Shown piece after piece: positions 24,501-35,276 of a stretch of 64,000 bases of DNA. The notes under the pieces were generated by a model, which saw nothing but the letters and a program-made list of their open reading frames with translations, did no database searches and had not been told where the DNA came from. Position 1 is the first letter of the stretch, and each line of letters starts with the position of its first letter. Made by a program: the position numbers and the translations under genes. The stretch comes from Pagrus major (Eukaryota; Chordata; Actinopteri; Spariformes; Sparidae): contig NC_133224.1 in assembly GCF_040436345.1 (NCBI RefSeq), forward strand, positions 16,584,144 through 16,648,143. The letters run 5' to 3'.

Positions 24501-26625
24501 GTATTTCTACTGTGTGTTGTGTGTTTCTACTGTGTATTTCTACTGTGTGTTGTGTGTTTCTACTGTGTATTTCTACTGTGTGCTGTGTATTTCTACTGTG
24601 TATTTCTACGGTGGGCTGTGTATTTCTACTGTGTAATTCCACTGTGTGCTGTGTATTTCTACTGTGTGCTTAGTATTTCCAGTGTTTTTTGACTGTGTGC
24701 TATGTGTTTCTACTGTGTATTTCTAATGCATATTTTTGATGTGTACTGTGTATTTCTACTGTGTGCTGTGCGTTTCTACTGCTCATTTCAACTGTGTATT
24801 TCTACTGTGTGTTGTGTATTTCTACTGTGTATTTCTTATGTGTATTTTTGATGTGTATTTCTAGTGTGTGCTGTGTATTTCTACTGTGTATTTCTATCGT
24901 GGGCTGTGTATTTCTACTGTGTAATTCCACTGTTTGCTGTGTATTTCTACTGTGTAATTCTACGGTGTGCTGTGTATTTCTACTGTGTATTTCTACTGTG
25001 TGTTTCCACTGTGTGCAGTTTATTTCTTATGTGTACTTCTACCCTTTGCTGTGTATTTCTACTGTGTATTTGGACTCTGTGCTGTGTATTTCTAATGTGT
25101 CTTTCTACTGTGTATGTCTACTGTGTAATTCTACTGTGTATTTCTGCTGTGTAGTTCTACTCTGTGCTGTGTGTTTCTTCTGTGTATTTCAATTGTGTGC
25201 TGTATATTTCTACTGTGTGCTTAGTATTTCCAGTGTATTTCTACTGTGTGTTGTGTGTTTCTACTGTGTATTTCTACTGTGTGCTGTGTATTTCTACTGT
25301 GTATTTCTACGGTGGGCTGTGTATTTCTACTGTGTAATTCCACTGTGTGCTGTGTATTTCTACTGTGTGCTTAGTATTTCCAGTGTTTTTTGACTGTGTG
25401 CTATGTGTTTCTACTGTGTATTTCTACTGTGTAATTCTACGGTGTGCTGTGTATTTCTACTGTGTATTTCTACTGTGTGTTGTGTGTTTCTACTGTGTAT
25501 TTTGACTGTGTGCTGTGTGTTTCTACTGTGTATTTCTACTGTGTGTTGTGTGTTTCTACTGTGTATATCTACTGTTTGCTCTGTATTTCTACTGTGTATT
25601 TCTAATGTGTATTTTGATGTGTATTTCTGCTGTGTGCTTTGTATTTCTACTGTGTATTTCTACTGTGTGCTGTGTATTTCGACTGTGTGCTGTGCGTTTT
25701 TACTGTTCTTTTCACCTGTGTATTTCTGCTGTGTGCTGTGTATTTCTACTGTGTATTTCTACTGTGTGCTGTGTATTTCGACTGTGTGCTGTGCGTTTTT
25801 ACTGTTCATTTCAACTGTGTATTTCTACTGTGTTGTGTTTTTTGATGTGTATTTCTGCTGTGTGCTGTGTTTTTCTACTTTATATTTCTACTGTGTGCTG
25901 TGTATTTCTACAGTGTATTTCTAGTGTGTGCTCTGTATTACTACTGTGTATTTCTACTGTGTGCTGTGTATTTCTAATGTGTACTTCTCCTGTTTGCTGT
26001 GTATTTCTACTGTGTATTTCTACTGTGTGCTGTGTATTTCTACTGTGCATTTCTACTGTTTGCTGTGTATTTCGACTGTGTGTTATGTGTTTCTATTGTG
26101 TAATTCTACAGTGTGCTGCGTGTTTCTACTGTGTATTTCTACTTTGTGTTGTTTATTTCTACTGTTTATTTCTACTGTGTATTTCTAATATGTTTCCACT
26201 GTGTGCTGTTCATTTCTACTGTGTATTTCTACTGTGATTTGTATTTCTACTGTGTATTTCGCCTGTGTGCTACGCGTTTCTACTGTTCATTTCAACTGTG
26301 TATTTCTACTGCGTGTTGTGTATTTCTACTGTGTATTTCTAATGTGTCTTTCTGATGTGTGCTGTGTATATCTACTGTGTATTTCTACTGTGTGCTGTGT
26401 ATTTCGACTGTGTGCTGTGCGTTTCTACTGCTCATTTCAACTATGTATTTCTACTGTGTGTTGTGTATTTCTACTGTGTATTTCTAACGTGTATTTTTGA
26501 TGTGTATTTCTGCTGTGTGCTTTGTATTCCTACTTTGTATTTCTACTGTGTGTTTCCACTGTGTGCTGTTTATTTCTACTGTCTATTTCTACTGTGTATT
26601 TTTACTGTGTGCTATGTATTTCTAC
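18538..26625. repeat. 8.1-kb minisatellite, 33-bp unit
   Basis: The array is built from a 20-bp unit (TACTGTGTGCTGTGTATTTC) and a 13-bp unit (TACTGTGTATTTC), often alternating as a 33-bp pair, with many point variants. Larger blocks are also duplicated. The block at about 24009-24690 recurs at 24743-25400 (offset about 734 bp, one 33-bp pair missing). A block containing GAATTTCTAATG and CCTGCAGTGTGC recurs near 20800, 21200 and 21890. Because 33 is divisible by three, all plus frames stay open for long stretches (up to 334 codons of Cys/Phe/Leu/Val/Tyr/Ser). I regard these as repeat artefacts. The array ends at 26625. Confidence 0.95.
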
Positions 26626-28340
26626 ACAGCAAAATCTGTAGTGTTGGTTTTTCAGTGTAAATAATTTTGAGTTGGTGGGTGTTGAATTTGGTGTTGTTTC
26701 AACCAGTAGGTGATTTGTTAATTTTTAACAGGGTGGATGGCTCAATGGGAGGACCACCTCTCAAAGGACATTGTTGACGCCTTAACCATAACTGTGACAT
26801 TTCTAATTCTACAATTCCATTTTATCCAGTTATCTTCCTTCTCTCCCTACTACAATTGTCTTTTTATAACTGTATTAAAGTAATGAGTAAATACACCTTT
26901 AAATTGTATGCAGTGGACTGAGTTTATTCAGGCAGGGTTTTCTCATGTTTCTCACAATACACTACAAGCAGGGTCATTTTAAGTTACATGACCCCTTGGA
27001 ATTTTTTACCATCTAAATTCCTTGAAGGACACACAATGAACATTGTGCAAAATAGTAGAGCCTGACCGATTCATCGGTTGGCCGATTTTATAGGCCGATA
27101 TTAGCCTATCACAGATATATCAGTATCGGTGTATATATTATCCGATATGCACCGATATGAAAACCTTATATTTAAAAACTATAATGCAGAAAAACATGCT
27201 TGGGCTAATTTAAAATTGGTGTAATTGTAGCATGGAGATGTTGTTACCTTAGATTATGACTATCAGTTTTTATTTTGAAAGGCGGTAAAGTTCACTTCAG
27301 AAAGGGTGGGTAACTTCCGCATCTTTATATTTATTTTATCGGAGCTATTGTGTTGTTAAAAATGTAAAAGGAAATTATTTTCTTTATTTTGAATTGCACC
27401 GAACCCAGGGGTTGTGGTTTTGGGTGGCTGGTATGTGTTTAAAGAGAAATTAGTAAGCAATATGATTTTTGTGTCGCTGTTTCTTATAAAAACTGTATTA
27501 AAAGTAATGTGTGTTGTAAAATGTAATTTTTATGCATTCGGGGATGTTTATGGTCTGGACAAGGATAGCGTGGTTGCATCAAGTGCTTAGTGCTCCGTGT
27601 TGCATTGCTAGTGATGGCTACTGTGTTCACATACTGAAAATAGTATATCCGGTGTTCAAACAGGCACAGTAATCCTTGTGAAGAAACCATTTCAGAAAAC
27701 CACTGTGCTCGGCTATTTTCATGCAGGAGTAATAAATGTGTCTGAATCCACGTGGTCGTCCTGTCCTACTTTAACCGAGACACAACGCAGAATAGACTCC
27801 GCTACATAATGACATAGTTTGTCCAGCAGAGTGCGCTTCAACGGGGGATAAAACAGCTGGTGTCAGGAAATGTAACAGCTACCTCACTAATGGTTAAACT
27901 ATAAACCAGCACAAAAATGACAATTACCAACGTAACATAAGCCACTATGTTCTGAACAGGCACACTAAAAACACTTACAAAAAGTAACATTTTAGTTTTA
28001 GAACAAGCAAACTTGTTGTGCTCCTCTACATCAGAGACGCACTGGGAATCCACTGGAAGCTGCTCTATGACGTCGCGTCTGCTTACAGGTTTTGTCTCGC
28101 CCTCCGCATGGCATCATACCATGAATGTATAAAGAGAACCCAGCGGGAATGTTTCAGAAGTGGAGCCTTTTATCCGCCCGATTTTGTTGACTTGCTTAGA
28201 TTTTGTTGATCTGGTCATTTTTCGTTTTTATACAATCAGGAGTCTGCACAGGGTGTTTTATTTTGAAAATTGACCGGATGCTCTATGCCGTTCCTGTGTC
28301 TCACTTCCTGCCGGTGTTGCGCCAATGTAGGTATCCCCGA
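26626..28340. other. gene-free stretch with hAT debris
   Basis: No coding region is supported. At 26634-26680 the phrase around CAAAATCTGTAGTGTTGGTTTTTCAGTGT looks like a dispersed teleost repeat. At 27057-27165 GAGCCTGACCGATTCATCGG followed by GGCCGATA repeats is the recognisable end of a non-autonomous hAT family; its other end is not visible. The rest (27170-28340) shows only short chance frames. Confidence 0.4.
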
Positions 28341-28342
28341 CG

Positions 28343-28657
28343 CGATGTTTTTTTTCGTAGGAAAGTCCGGGAATCTCATTAATATTCATGAGGTGCTGTC
28401 ATCTTATTGGCAGATCAAGGTGCTTCGTGATTGGTTGATGCAGCTACGTGCGGCTAAATGTTCATTGATGCAGAGTGCAGCATACGGTAAGATTATGGCT
28501 CATCACTCCCACTGATATGAGTTATTCATCAAAACTACTAGGCTACGTAAAACTACTAGGCTACGTTAATGTAATCATATCACCATGACAAATATTGGCT
28601 GCTCAAAACATCTGAAATAACCGCAAATTCCTGATGGACAGCTAGCACCATTGGTGT
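28343..28657 (-). repeat. left arm of a 20-kb-spaced inverted repeat
   Basis: This segment is the reverse complement of about 48776-49155, with high similarity across the full length. Shared landmarks include TTTTTTTTCGTAGGA, CTCATTAATATTCATGAGGTGC, CAGCTACGTGCGGCTAAATG and CCAATATTTGTCATGGTGATA in the right-arm reading. The right arm is longer because of a 72-bp internal duplication. The two arms flank the MULE-like gene with its nested retrovirus. They are either long terminal inverted repeats of that element or two copies of the 5' untranslated region of the BED-type hAT element whose first exon starts at 49184. Confidence 0.8.
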
Positions 28658-29016
28658 TAGCCAAATTTTCTGTGTTATTTCATATGTTTTCCCTGTTTTA
28701 TTATGAATAAAATATGGGTTAATGAGATTTGAAAATCATTGTATCACGTTTTTATTTGTACATAGGAGTTTGTACATGTATTAGTGTAATAATAGTATTA
28801 TTTTACATTTCAGTGAGAGCAGCAGTATGTGTAATAATGTCCAGGGGAACGTGAAAGAATATCCTCTGTTAAAGGTCAGATTCATTTAAAATCAACTTTA
28901 TTGATAAGCAGTGAACAGAACAAACATGAACTATAAACAACACATTGTACATACTGATGCAGGGGTAGAGTTGATGTTAGGATTAAGGTTATGACTAATG
29001 GTTGTTAAATTGAGGT

Positions 29017-29245
29017 ATAGGCTTTATGCACAGCTCAACTACTTTCTGAACTTAAACCAGCTCCTTTATTTCCTGTCTTACATTATTGGACAAACTGATT
29101 AATCCAGGTGTGTCTGACCATTCTTGTGACTACTGAGGTCAGAGTCAGACACACCTGGATTAATCAGTTTGTCTAATAATGTAAAACAGGAAATAAAAGA
29201 GCTGGTTTAAGCTCAGGAAGTAGTGGAGCTGTGCATAAAGCCTAT
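29017..29245. repeat. foldback (hairpin) element, 102-bp arms
   Basis: Positions 29017-29118 are an almost perfect inverted repeat of 29144-29245, with a 25-bp loop. Each arm contains TTTATGCACAGCTC at the outer end and AATCCAGGTGTGTCTGAC at the inner end. Transcribed, it would form a long stem. It looks like a small foldback MITE placed just upstream of the first recognisable MULE-like exon. I see no coding potential. Confidence 0.85.
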
Positions 29246-29355
29246 TGCCCCAACCATCTTCTACTGCCAGATCTGCCAATAAATCCTCACTAACCAACTG
29301 AAGTCAATGGGCCCTATTTTGACAGGACCTATTACCAGAGGACTACCACCATCAT

Positions 29356-30858
29356 GTGTGCTCCTATCAGTCTCTAGGAGGGACAAATTTCAGGGCAAAT
29401 CTTCGAGTTTGGCTTGCTAGGGAGGATGAGATTCAGAGGTGGTTGGAGGACTTTCAGAAATCCTCAGGCTTCACCTGGAAAAAGTCCAAAACCTACCCTG
29501 ATGCAGGGCAAGGCTCAAATAAGTATAGGGTTAGTACTAAACAGTCCACCCCCCACATCTCCTTAACGTTGTGTGTACACCACTTACCAGATTTTTCTTC
29601 TTTTCTACATCATCTGTAGGTGGACTTAAGGTCGTAGCATAACACCCGGGGAAGTGCTGGCAAGGTGACAAAAAACACCTCCTGTCCTGCCACCATGTAC
29701 CTAGTCCTGAAAAGGCAGTGCTTCAGTAAAGGGAGAAAGTCAAGGTTAGTACTTTTTTGACTCCAATGATAGTTGGACTGTTTTTGCTGAATCTGGTGTG
29801 TGTGGATTAATTATATACCTTTCACATATCCATTTTATGTCAGGTCAGAAGATCCACATATCCTGGAGGGATTTTTTTTCAAAATAAGCCTCCAGAATGA
29901 GCACAACCATCGGCTCTCATGTGCTGAAGCACTTAAAAACAGGGATGTTTGCCAGGACACCTGCAACAAATTACAGGCCCTGTTCCAGAGTGGGCACTCT
30001 CCCTCATCGGCCCTTGACACGCTGAAATTTGACCTGCAGGAAAGAGAGGGGGAGAACTACATTTTTGCTGCCGCAGATCGCTCTGTCTGCCCCGATCTCC
30101 AGTTCTGCTACAGGTGGGTAAGGTGGGCATAATAGGCATTAAAAAAATATGAGGAATGTGACTTACATTTAAGTACAATGAGGTGTATGGAGCTCCATTC
30201 AAAACTCCCATTTAGAATTCTGCCTCCTATAACTCAGCACTCCTCAACAGCATCCTGCCAGCGGAGAGCTTTTTCGGACGTCAGGAGGAAGGTCCCCAGG
30301 TCATACTGACTGACGACTGCCTGGCCTTGCTACAGTCCCTCAACGCTGTCTATCCAGGCACCACCCTCATCCTGTGCGTGTTCCATTTGCTTCAGGCCAT
30401 GTGGAGATGGCTGTGGAACTCCCACAATGGGGTCGCCAAAGCCCATCGTTCTCACATGATGAGCTTGTTCAGGCACATCATGTATGCCGGCACCCCATCA
30501 TCCCTGGAAGACAGCTACAGGGTGCTGACTCAAGAGCCAACAGCACAGAAGTACCCAAAGTTCCTCCGACACCTTGCTGAGGTCTTCAGAAGGAGAGAAG
30601 AGTGGGCCATCTGCCTCCAGTCTGAACTGCCAACAAGAGGAAACCACACGAATAACTACGTGGAGAGTGCAATGCGCATTCTGAAAGAGAAGGTCCTCTA
30701 CAGACTGAAGGCATACAATGTCACACAGCTGGTTAGCTTTGTTACCATGCGCATGGAAGAGTACTACATCGCCGCCTCACCAATGTCGCCAACAACAGAG
30801 GGAAGCAGTTGAAAAACATCCACCATGGCGATGTTGACTGTGAGGCGATTGTTCAGGT
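29356..30858 (+). pseudogene. MULE/ZSWIM-like transposase-derived gene, 5' part
   Basis: Plus-strand exons resemble the MULE-transposase proteins related to ZSWIM1/3 that are common in fish. Exon 1 (29356 to about 29530) has AREDEIQRWLEDF and KSKTYPDAGQ. Exon 2 (29621-29746) has KVTKNTSCPATMYLVLKR but a TAG near 29635. Exon 3 (about 29836-30112) has NEHNHRL, SGHSPSSALDTLKFDLQE and ENYIFAAADR, ending in a good donor. Exon 4 (30214 to about 30858) has ILTDDC, with the second catalytic Asp of the MULE core, then LVLCVFHLLQ-type sequence and RGNHTNNYVESAMRILKEK. About 70 residues of the core, including the first catalytic Asp, are missing between exons 3 and 4. A one-base frameshift lies near 30770. 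The 3' part of the gene lies beyond the retroviral insertion. Confidence 0.75.
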
Positions 30859-31890
30859 ACGTTTTGTAGCATCCCCACACTCTGGAACACACTGTAAGAG
30901 GGGACAGAAATAAAAAAAAAAAAAATAACAAAAAATCTTCCCTTTATAATAATAAACGTATCATATATACATAGTAGCCTTACAAGATTCTCCCAGGTGA
31001 AGTAATTTTGAACTGCTACAATCAATGTTTTAATAACAGAAAAATCACTTTAAAAAACAAACATTTTAACATAAAGACAACCTCTAATAGAGCGCTGTAT
31101 ATAATGTCATATTGAGCTTGAAATCAAAGTTTTTAAACAGTCATTCTGTATCAAATAATGCAGCTTCAAACATATACATGAAAGACAGTAAAAAACACAC
31201 AAATACATTTCGTTACATAATAAACAAACCAATGAAATAACTAGCTTTAGCTCCTAATGAAAATTGGCATTTCCGTTAGCCTAAACAGGTCATATAAAAA
31301 TACACAACTTTGGGACACAGCCTACTCATCCAGAAAAGGACCACAAAACAAATGTGTTTCAGATTGATTTTAAACTCAGTTTAAACAGTTTTTTTCTTGT
31401 TTTTTTTTTTTTTACATGACAGTCACATGCTCTCCCCATCTGATTAGAGTGGGATATTTAAACCACTTGCTTACCTGATCATTCCTGGTTACTCTGCTGC
31501 TGTCTCTGCCACTCTGCTGCTGCTCTGCTGCTGCCCTGCTGCTGATATTGGCTGTTGCTGCCACCCCTTCTGCTTGTCACTGCTCGTCACATCCACCTGT
31601 GGGCTCTGTTTCTACGATCCTCTGTGGGGAGGGTCTGCTATTCATTCCCTGCAATGTCTGTCAAGCAGATCATTCATGGGGAAATGAATACAATGGGATA
31701 GAGCCTGATGCAAAGCTTGCTTCAGTCATGCTAAAATTATTTATGCTCTGCTTCAGTTATGCAAAATGTTTGTGCCAAAAAAAAAAAATATTGAACTCAA
31801 TCTAGACTTATCTGACTGAAATGTTTTGACCATGTAATCAGCATTAATTGATTGTTCATATTAACTTAACTAGAATGAACTATCCTTTAG
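30859..31890. other. intron sequence of the MULE-like gene
   Basis: AT-rich, non-coding by inspection. It has an A-run near 30910, a T-run near 31397-31410 and a short CTGCTG-rich stretch near 31495-31545. No repeat family was recognised. Confidence 0.4.
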
Positions 31891-31944
31891 AAGGTGGCGG
31901 CGATGCAAATCCCATGGAGTTTCCTCCAAATGAGACCAACTCAG
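31891..31944 (+). pseudogene. small cassette-like exon of the MULE-like gene (left)
   Basis: This is a 54-bp exon between CTTTAG and CAG|GTCTGT. In phase 2-to-1 it reads GGGDANPMEFPPNETNS. It ends GAGACCAACTCAG, nearly the same as the end of the small exon on the other side of the retrovirus (GAGACTGACTCAG). The phase agrees with the acceptor at 47409. That it is spliced is an inference from the borders and shared phase. Confidence 0.45.
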
Positions 31945-31964
31945 GTCTGTACACAGGCTTGTAT

Positions 31965-32468
31965 TGTAGTGGGAGACTACTTTTCTTATCTTTCCAATTA
32001 ATGCACTATCTGACTCTGAAAATCCGCTCAAGGTTGAAGTCCAAAAAATCAAAGGCAAAGCAGCAGGTCCTCAGTCCAAAAGGTGTTTATTTCCAAAAAC
32101 AGAAAATATACATCCGTGAGCTACCCCGGGGCAACTGAGATCTCTCGCCGATTCTCCCCATTTTATACCCGTGGTCCAGGGTCCCCACGCCCTTATGGAC
32201 CATCCTTTTACCTTTATGATCATCCTGGGTTTGTCACTTATTATTCTCATTCTTGGATGTGTTCTAAAGAACCTACATATGTCTTACTCAGGCCCTTTCT
32301 GTGGCCTTGGGTGAACTGTGGCAGCACCTGTTGCTCATTTAAATGGTGCATCAAACATTGGTCTTTTATCAGCCTCAAGCTCAATTAGAGCACAGTTGGG
32401 ACTGCAAGGGATATTCCAAAATCTAATCACATGCATGATCATGACCCAGTTTCTCATTTGCCACTACA
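31965..32468 (-). repeat. 3' LTR of the endogenous retrovirus
   Basis: This 504-bp repeat begins TGTAGTGGGAG and ends CCACTACA (TG...CA ends). It differs from the other LTR at about five positions by eye: near 32183, 32271, 32297 and two adjacent bases near 32440. In minus orientation it carries a TATA box (TATAAAAT, 32160-32167) and an AATAAA signal (32086-32091). Confidence 0.95.
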
Positions 32469-32480
32469 GTCCCCCCTTTG
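32469..32480 (-). promoter_or_regulatory. polypurine tract
   Basis: Read on the minus strand, AAAGGGGGGAC directly precedes the 3' LTR. This is the expected site and composition for plus-strand DNA priming. Confidence 0.75.
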
Positions 32481-33733
32481 GTCCTTAAAAAAAAAGGACC
32501 AATATTTCCACCAATGACCCGGGAGAGCTCACACAAGTCAACACAATACAAACAATAGCATGAATTTAATGTAAATAAAACATAGTATATATGGTTTCAA
32601 ACGATATAAATGCAACTCCAACCTACAAGACTGACAATGAGTATCAACCCATAGGGAAGTGCTTCAACTATCAAGAGGATAGTTGAGAGTTTTCCCTGAG
32701 CCATCTTCTGGACCGGCCCTCAAACAGATGACCCAGTGATATTCATTAATAGATTTCTATTCTGACCTGGCAACATGATGGGGGAAACATCCTCTCCAAT
32801 TTAGCTGTTTCTGAGAGGTAAAGGCCCCATCATGTGGCCCACTGTTCAAACTGACCTGTCCTTTTGGTGCTGCATACAACACAGAAGAACTTCAAAATCA
32901 AATGGCGAAACACTTTAAACTCAATGGTAAATTAGAGATATATAAATGATGATAAAACACATTACACATGCTTAATAAACACATTTAAGTCCATGACATT
33001 AAATGGGTACACATTCTTGTGGCGGTAATCCACCTTAAGTCAACACAAGTAAACACTAGATCAACAGTTATTAGATCATCGTCATGAGATACTCATATTG
33101 TCTTTTTGTTTTTGTTGAGATTTTTCAAAAATACTTTTTTTGCCTGTTTCCATAGTAAGATAGAGAAACTATAGTCTAATAATAGAGCAGGACTTTTAAA
33201 AAAAACACGGCTGGGTAATTTGCATGGACAGTTTACCCCTCGTGGATGGATTAAAACTACATGGTTAACATATAATCTACTAATACTACATTGTGAATCA
33301 TATTTAATACCACAAAGTGTAATCATCTAGAACTACATGTGCTTTATTTCATGCATAATTAATAACTTGTGCACATATGATTATATTAAAGTGATTAAGA
33401 GTAATATATATATATAGGTGACAATCACTTTGTCAACATTGGTTTTAACAACCTTTGCAACCTTTGTCTATCATCTCAACATTGGTTTTGTCAACCTATG
33501 TCTATGTACCACTTATGGAGATTAACCTCCTTATATATATTTTTTTTTTTTTGCTATTATTGTTTTCCAAAAAACATTCCACCAGTGCCCCTATGAACTT
33601 ACTGGTTTCCTGTAAACCACACTGGTTTAAAACCTTTCTCGTGCTTGTTACGGCAATCAGCTTTCTGACGTTACCTTCACAGATGAGTGCCCTCTTACCT
33701 TTATCAAACACTCATTTCATCATAACTACACAT
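32481..33733 (-). other. retroviral 3' untranslated region
   Basis: About 1.25 kb between the last open frame and the polypurine tract. It shows no coding region, is AT-rich, and has a short AT dinucleotide run near 33405-33417. It is long for a retroviral 3' UTR and may hold decayed sequence. Confidence 0.5.
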
Positions 33734-34678
33734 TTACAACAAGTGATCCCACATAACTGTATTGAATCCAAAGGATCGTCGTACAATTGCTGGAGCTCCA
33801 TTTATAAACCTGTCAAACTCTCTCTCTCTTGCACGGTAGTTTCCGTTTTGATACCTCACCCTTCTTCCTGGGGAATGTAGGTACCGATGGCTACCTCTGT
33901 CCTGCTGTCTCCACCTGGGTTTCTCCACTCCAGGTGCGGACAGCAACTTTAGCCAGGCTTGCATTTTTGCTGGCACATTTGACCAGATCACATTTTGTCC
34001 ATTATCCATAATGTTGATGACTTCCTGGCTACTGTGAAACCTCAGGGCATAGGACATAGTTTTTAGCCCAGGATATATGGTGAAAAGATTGCGGCTCTGG
34101 TTGAAAAAAGGATATGTCCAGAGGAACAATACATATGTTGCTGTCACCAGATAGTTCACAGTCTGCACACGTAAGTTGTGGTTCAAGGGCATGATATTGT
34201 CAGTCAGAGTCTCACCTTGCAACAATGCAAACCCCTCGTCCCAATAGCGGTAGGTTTCAGTTTCCTCAATTTGTCTGAGGAGGGATCTTCTGTGATTTCT
34301 GTTAACCAGCATCCAATTTAATCGTAGGTCTTCTGATGCATTCCACTGTAAGTAGGGGGTAATGGGATCTGATGCTTGCTTCCAGGGTTCGTACCAGTCA
34401 TCCCGATGCTGGAGTTGTGGTACATAACCAACTAATGTGTTTATTATTTTGGGGCCTGGGGCTTGGCAGCGAATGTCTGAGTCTTTATCTATATATTGGA
34501 CGTAGGGTGTCAAAAAGTCTCCATATGACCAGCCTCCTACCGTTCTCCCGGCAGGAACATGTTGGTCACGTAGCTCTCTCCATTGTTCCCATCTATTTAC
34601 ATAAGCTGCGTCATACAGCAGTGCTCGACTCATGTTTTGTCCTCTATTGGGCACTGTTGTAAGTACCCCTCTGGCCAT
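33734..34678 (-). CDS. retroviral 3' ORF of unknown function (314 aa)
   Basis: This is the last open frame before the 3' LTR. It has an ATG at 34678 and 314 uninterrupted codons, and overlaps the preceding ORF by 35 bp in another frame. I do not recognise it. It is rich in Trp and Tyr (for example WEQWREL, DDWYEPWKQ). One hydrophobic stretch at residues 174-192 (around TATYVLFLWTYPFF) could be a membrane segment. An Arg-rich, charged region lies at 254-290. One possible N-glycosylation site (NAS) is at 113. It shows no retroviral cyclin, Tas/Bel or known fish-retrovirus accessory motif. It could be a novel accessory protein or a membrane-proximal part of an unusual envelope. The absence of stops contrasts with the broken gag and pol. 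Confidence 0.6.
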   Translation of the reverse strand: MARGVLTTVPNRGQNMSRALLYDAAYVNRWEQWRELRDQHVPAGRTVGGWSYGDFLTPYVQYIDKDSDIRCQAPGPKIINTLVGYVPQLQHRDDWYEPWKQASDPITPYLQWNASEDLRLNWMLVNRNHRRSLLRQIEETETYRYWDEGFALLQGETLTDNIMPLNHNLRVQTVNYLVTATYVLFLWTYPFFNQSRNLFTIYPGLKTMSYALRFHSSQEVINIMDNGQNVIWSNVPAKMQAWLKLLSAPGVEKPRWRQQDRGSHRYLHSPGRRVRYQNGNYRAREREFDRFINGAPAIVRRSFGFNTVMWDHLL

Positions 34679-35276
34679 TATCAGGGTAGTGACTATTTCC
34701 CACTGTAGTCACCCCTGTGTTGAACATCGCCAATGCTGCTCTTTGTTGTTGCAGTCTTTCATTGCAGAATTTCAGCAAGCTATCCTTTTGGCGCTGCAGT
34801 TGCTTCACCATCATCTGCAAGTGTGCATTCTCTGCCTGCAGCTCTGTAACTCTACTTTGCAGGTGTGTCAGAGAGGCGTTCAGGTGCCCATTGTCCATTT
34901 GTAGCTGCACGGCTTTAACTGCGCGTTTGCGCACAAGTACGTTTCTCCTGATTTTGATTATCATGTCGTGTGCTTGGGGTGACAGGCATGTTTGCAGGGT
35001 GCGGTACACAGGTTTAGGCAGGTTGCCTATTGCAGTCTCAGCGTGTCGGCGTGATGGGTATGTGCTCAGTGGCTGTGGCAGCACACCACTGAGCTTTCCC
35101 ACGTCGTCTGCAGCAAACTCATCTTGTAGTGGTTGGGCTAGCTGTTGGGCCCACCTGCCTCGTAGTGCAGGTCTGATGGGCTCTATGCGATGGAGTCCTC
35201 TGTCCTCCTTGCCATCCGGGCTCGCTGGGCTGAACAAGTTCCCCGTTGGGGAGACTCCTTGATGGTGTGGAGCCAC
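34644..35276 (-). CDS. retroviral accessory ORF with bZIP-like leucine zipper (210 aa)
   Basis: A 210-codon open frame that overlaps the end of the Env-like ORF by 158 bp and the start of the last ORF by 35 bp, each in a different frame. Residues 108-122 are basic (KIRRNVLVRKRAVK). Leucines then fall exactly every seven residues at 125, 132, 139, 146, 153, 160 and 167. An Asn sits at a heptad 'a' position (N150), as in many basic-leucine-zipper dimers. The spacing of the basic region to the first leucine does not match the classic bZIP rule exactly. There is no signal peptide, fusion peptide, CX6CC motif or membrane segment, so it does not look like an envelope TM subunit. I infer a nuclear regulatory protein; a plain structural coiled coil is the alternative. 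Confidence 0.6.
   Translation of the reverse strand: MAPHHQGVSPTGNLFSPASPDGKEDRGLHRIEPIRPALRGRWAQQLAQPLQDEFAADDVGKLSGVLPQPLSTYPSRRHAETAIGNLPKPVYRTLQTCLSPQAHDMIIKIRRNVLVRKRAVKAVQLQMDNGHLNASLTHLQSRVTELQAENAHLQMMVKQLQRQKDSLLKFCNERLQQQRAALAMFNTGVTTVGNSHYPDNGQRGTYNSAQ

Noticed and set aside
1..26625. CRISPR-like periodic repeats
   Set aside because: The spacers are themselves repeats, the units are directly tandem, there are no cas genes and the setting is a vertebrate genome.
18529..26660. Cys/Phe/Leu-rich reading frames up to 334 codons
   Set aside because: They arise from the 33-bp minisatellite in several overlapping frames at once; no single frame is favoured.
27484..28515. Short frames on both strands between 27.4 and 28.5 kb
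   Set aside because: No domain, no consistent splice borders, and part overlaps the inverted-repeat arm.
33734..35276. Retroviral cyclin or a canonical TM subunit in the 3' ORFs
   Set aside because: No cyclin-box pattern, fusion peptide, CX6CC or clear anchor was seen in either frame.
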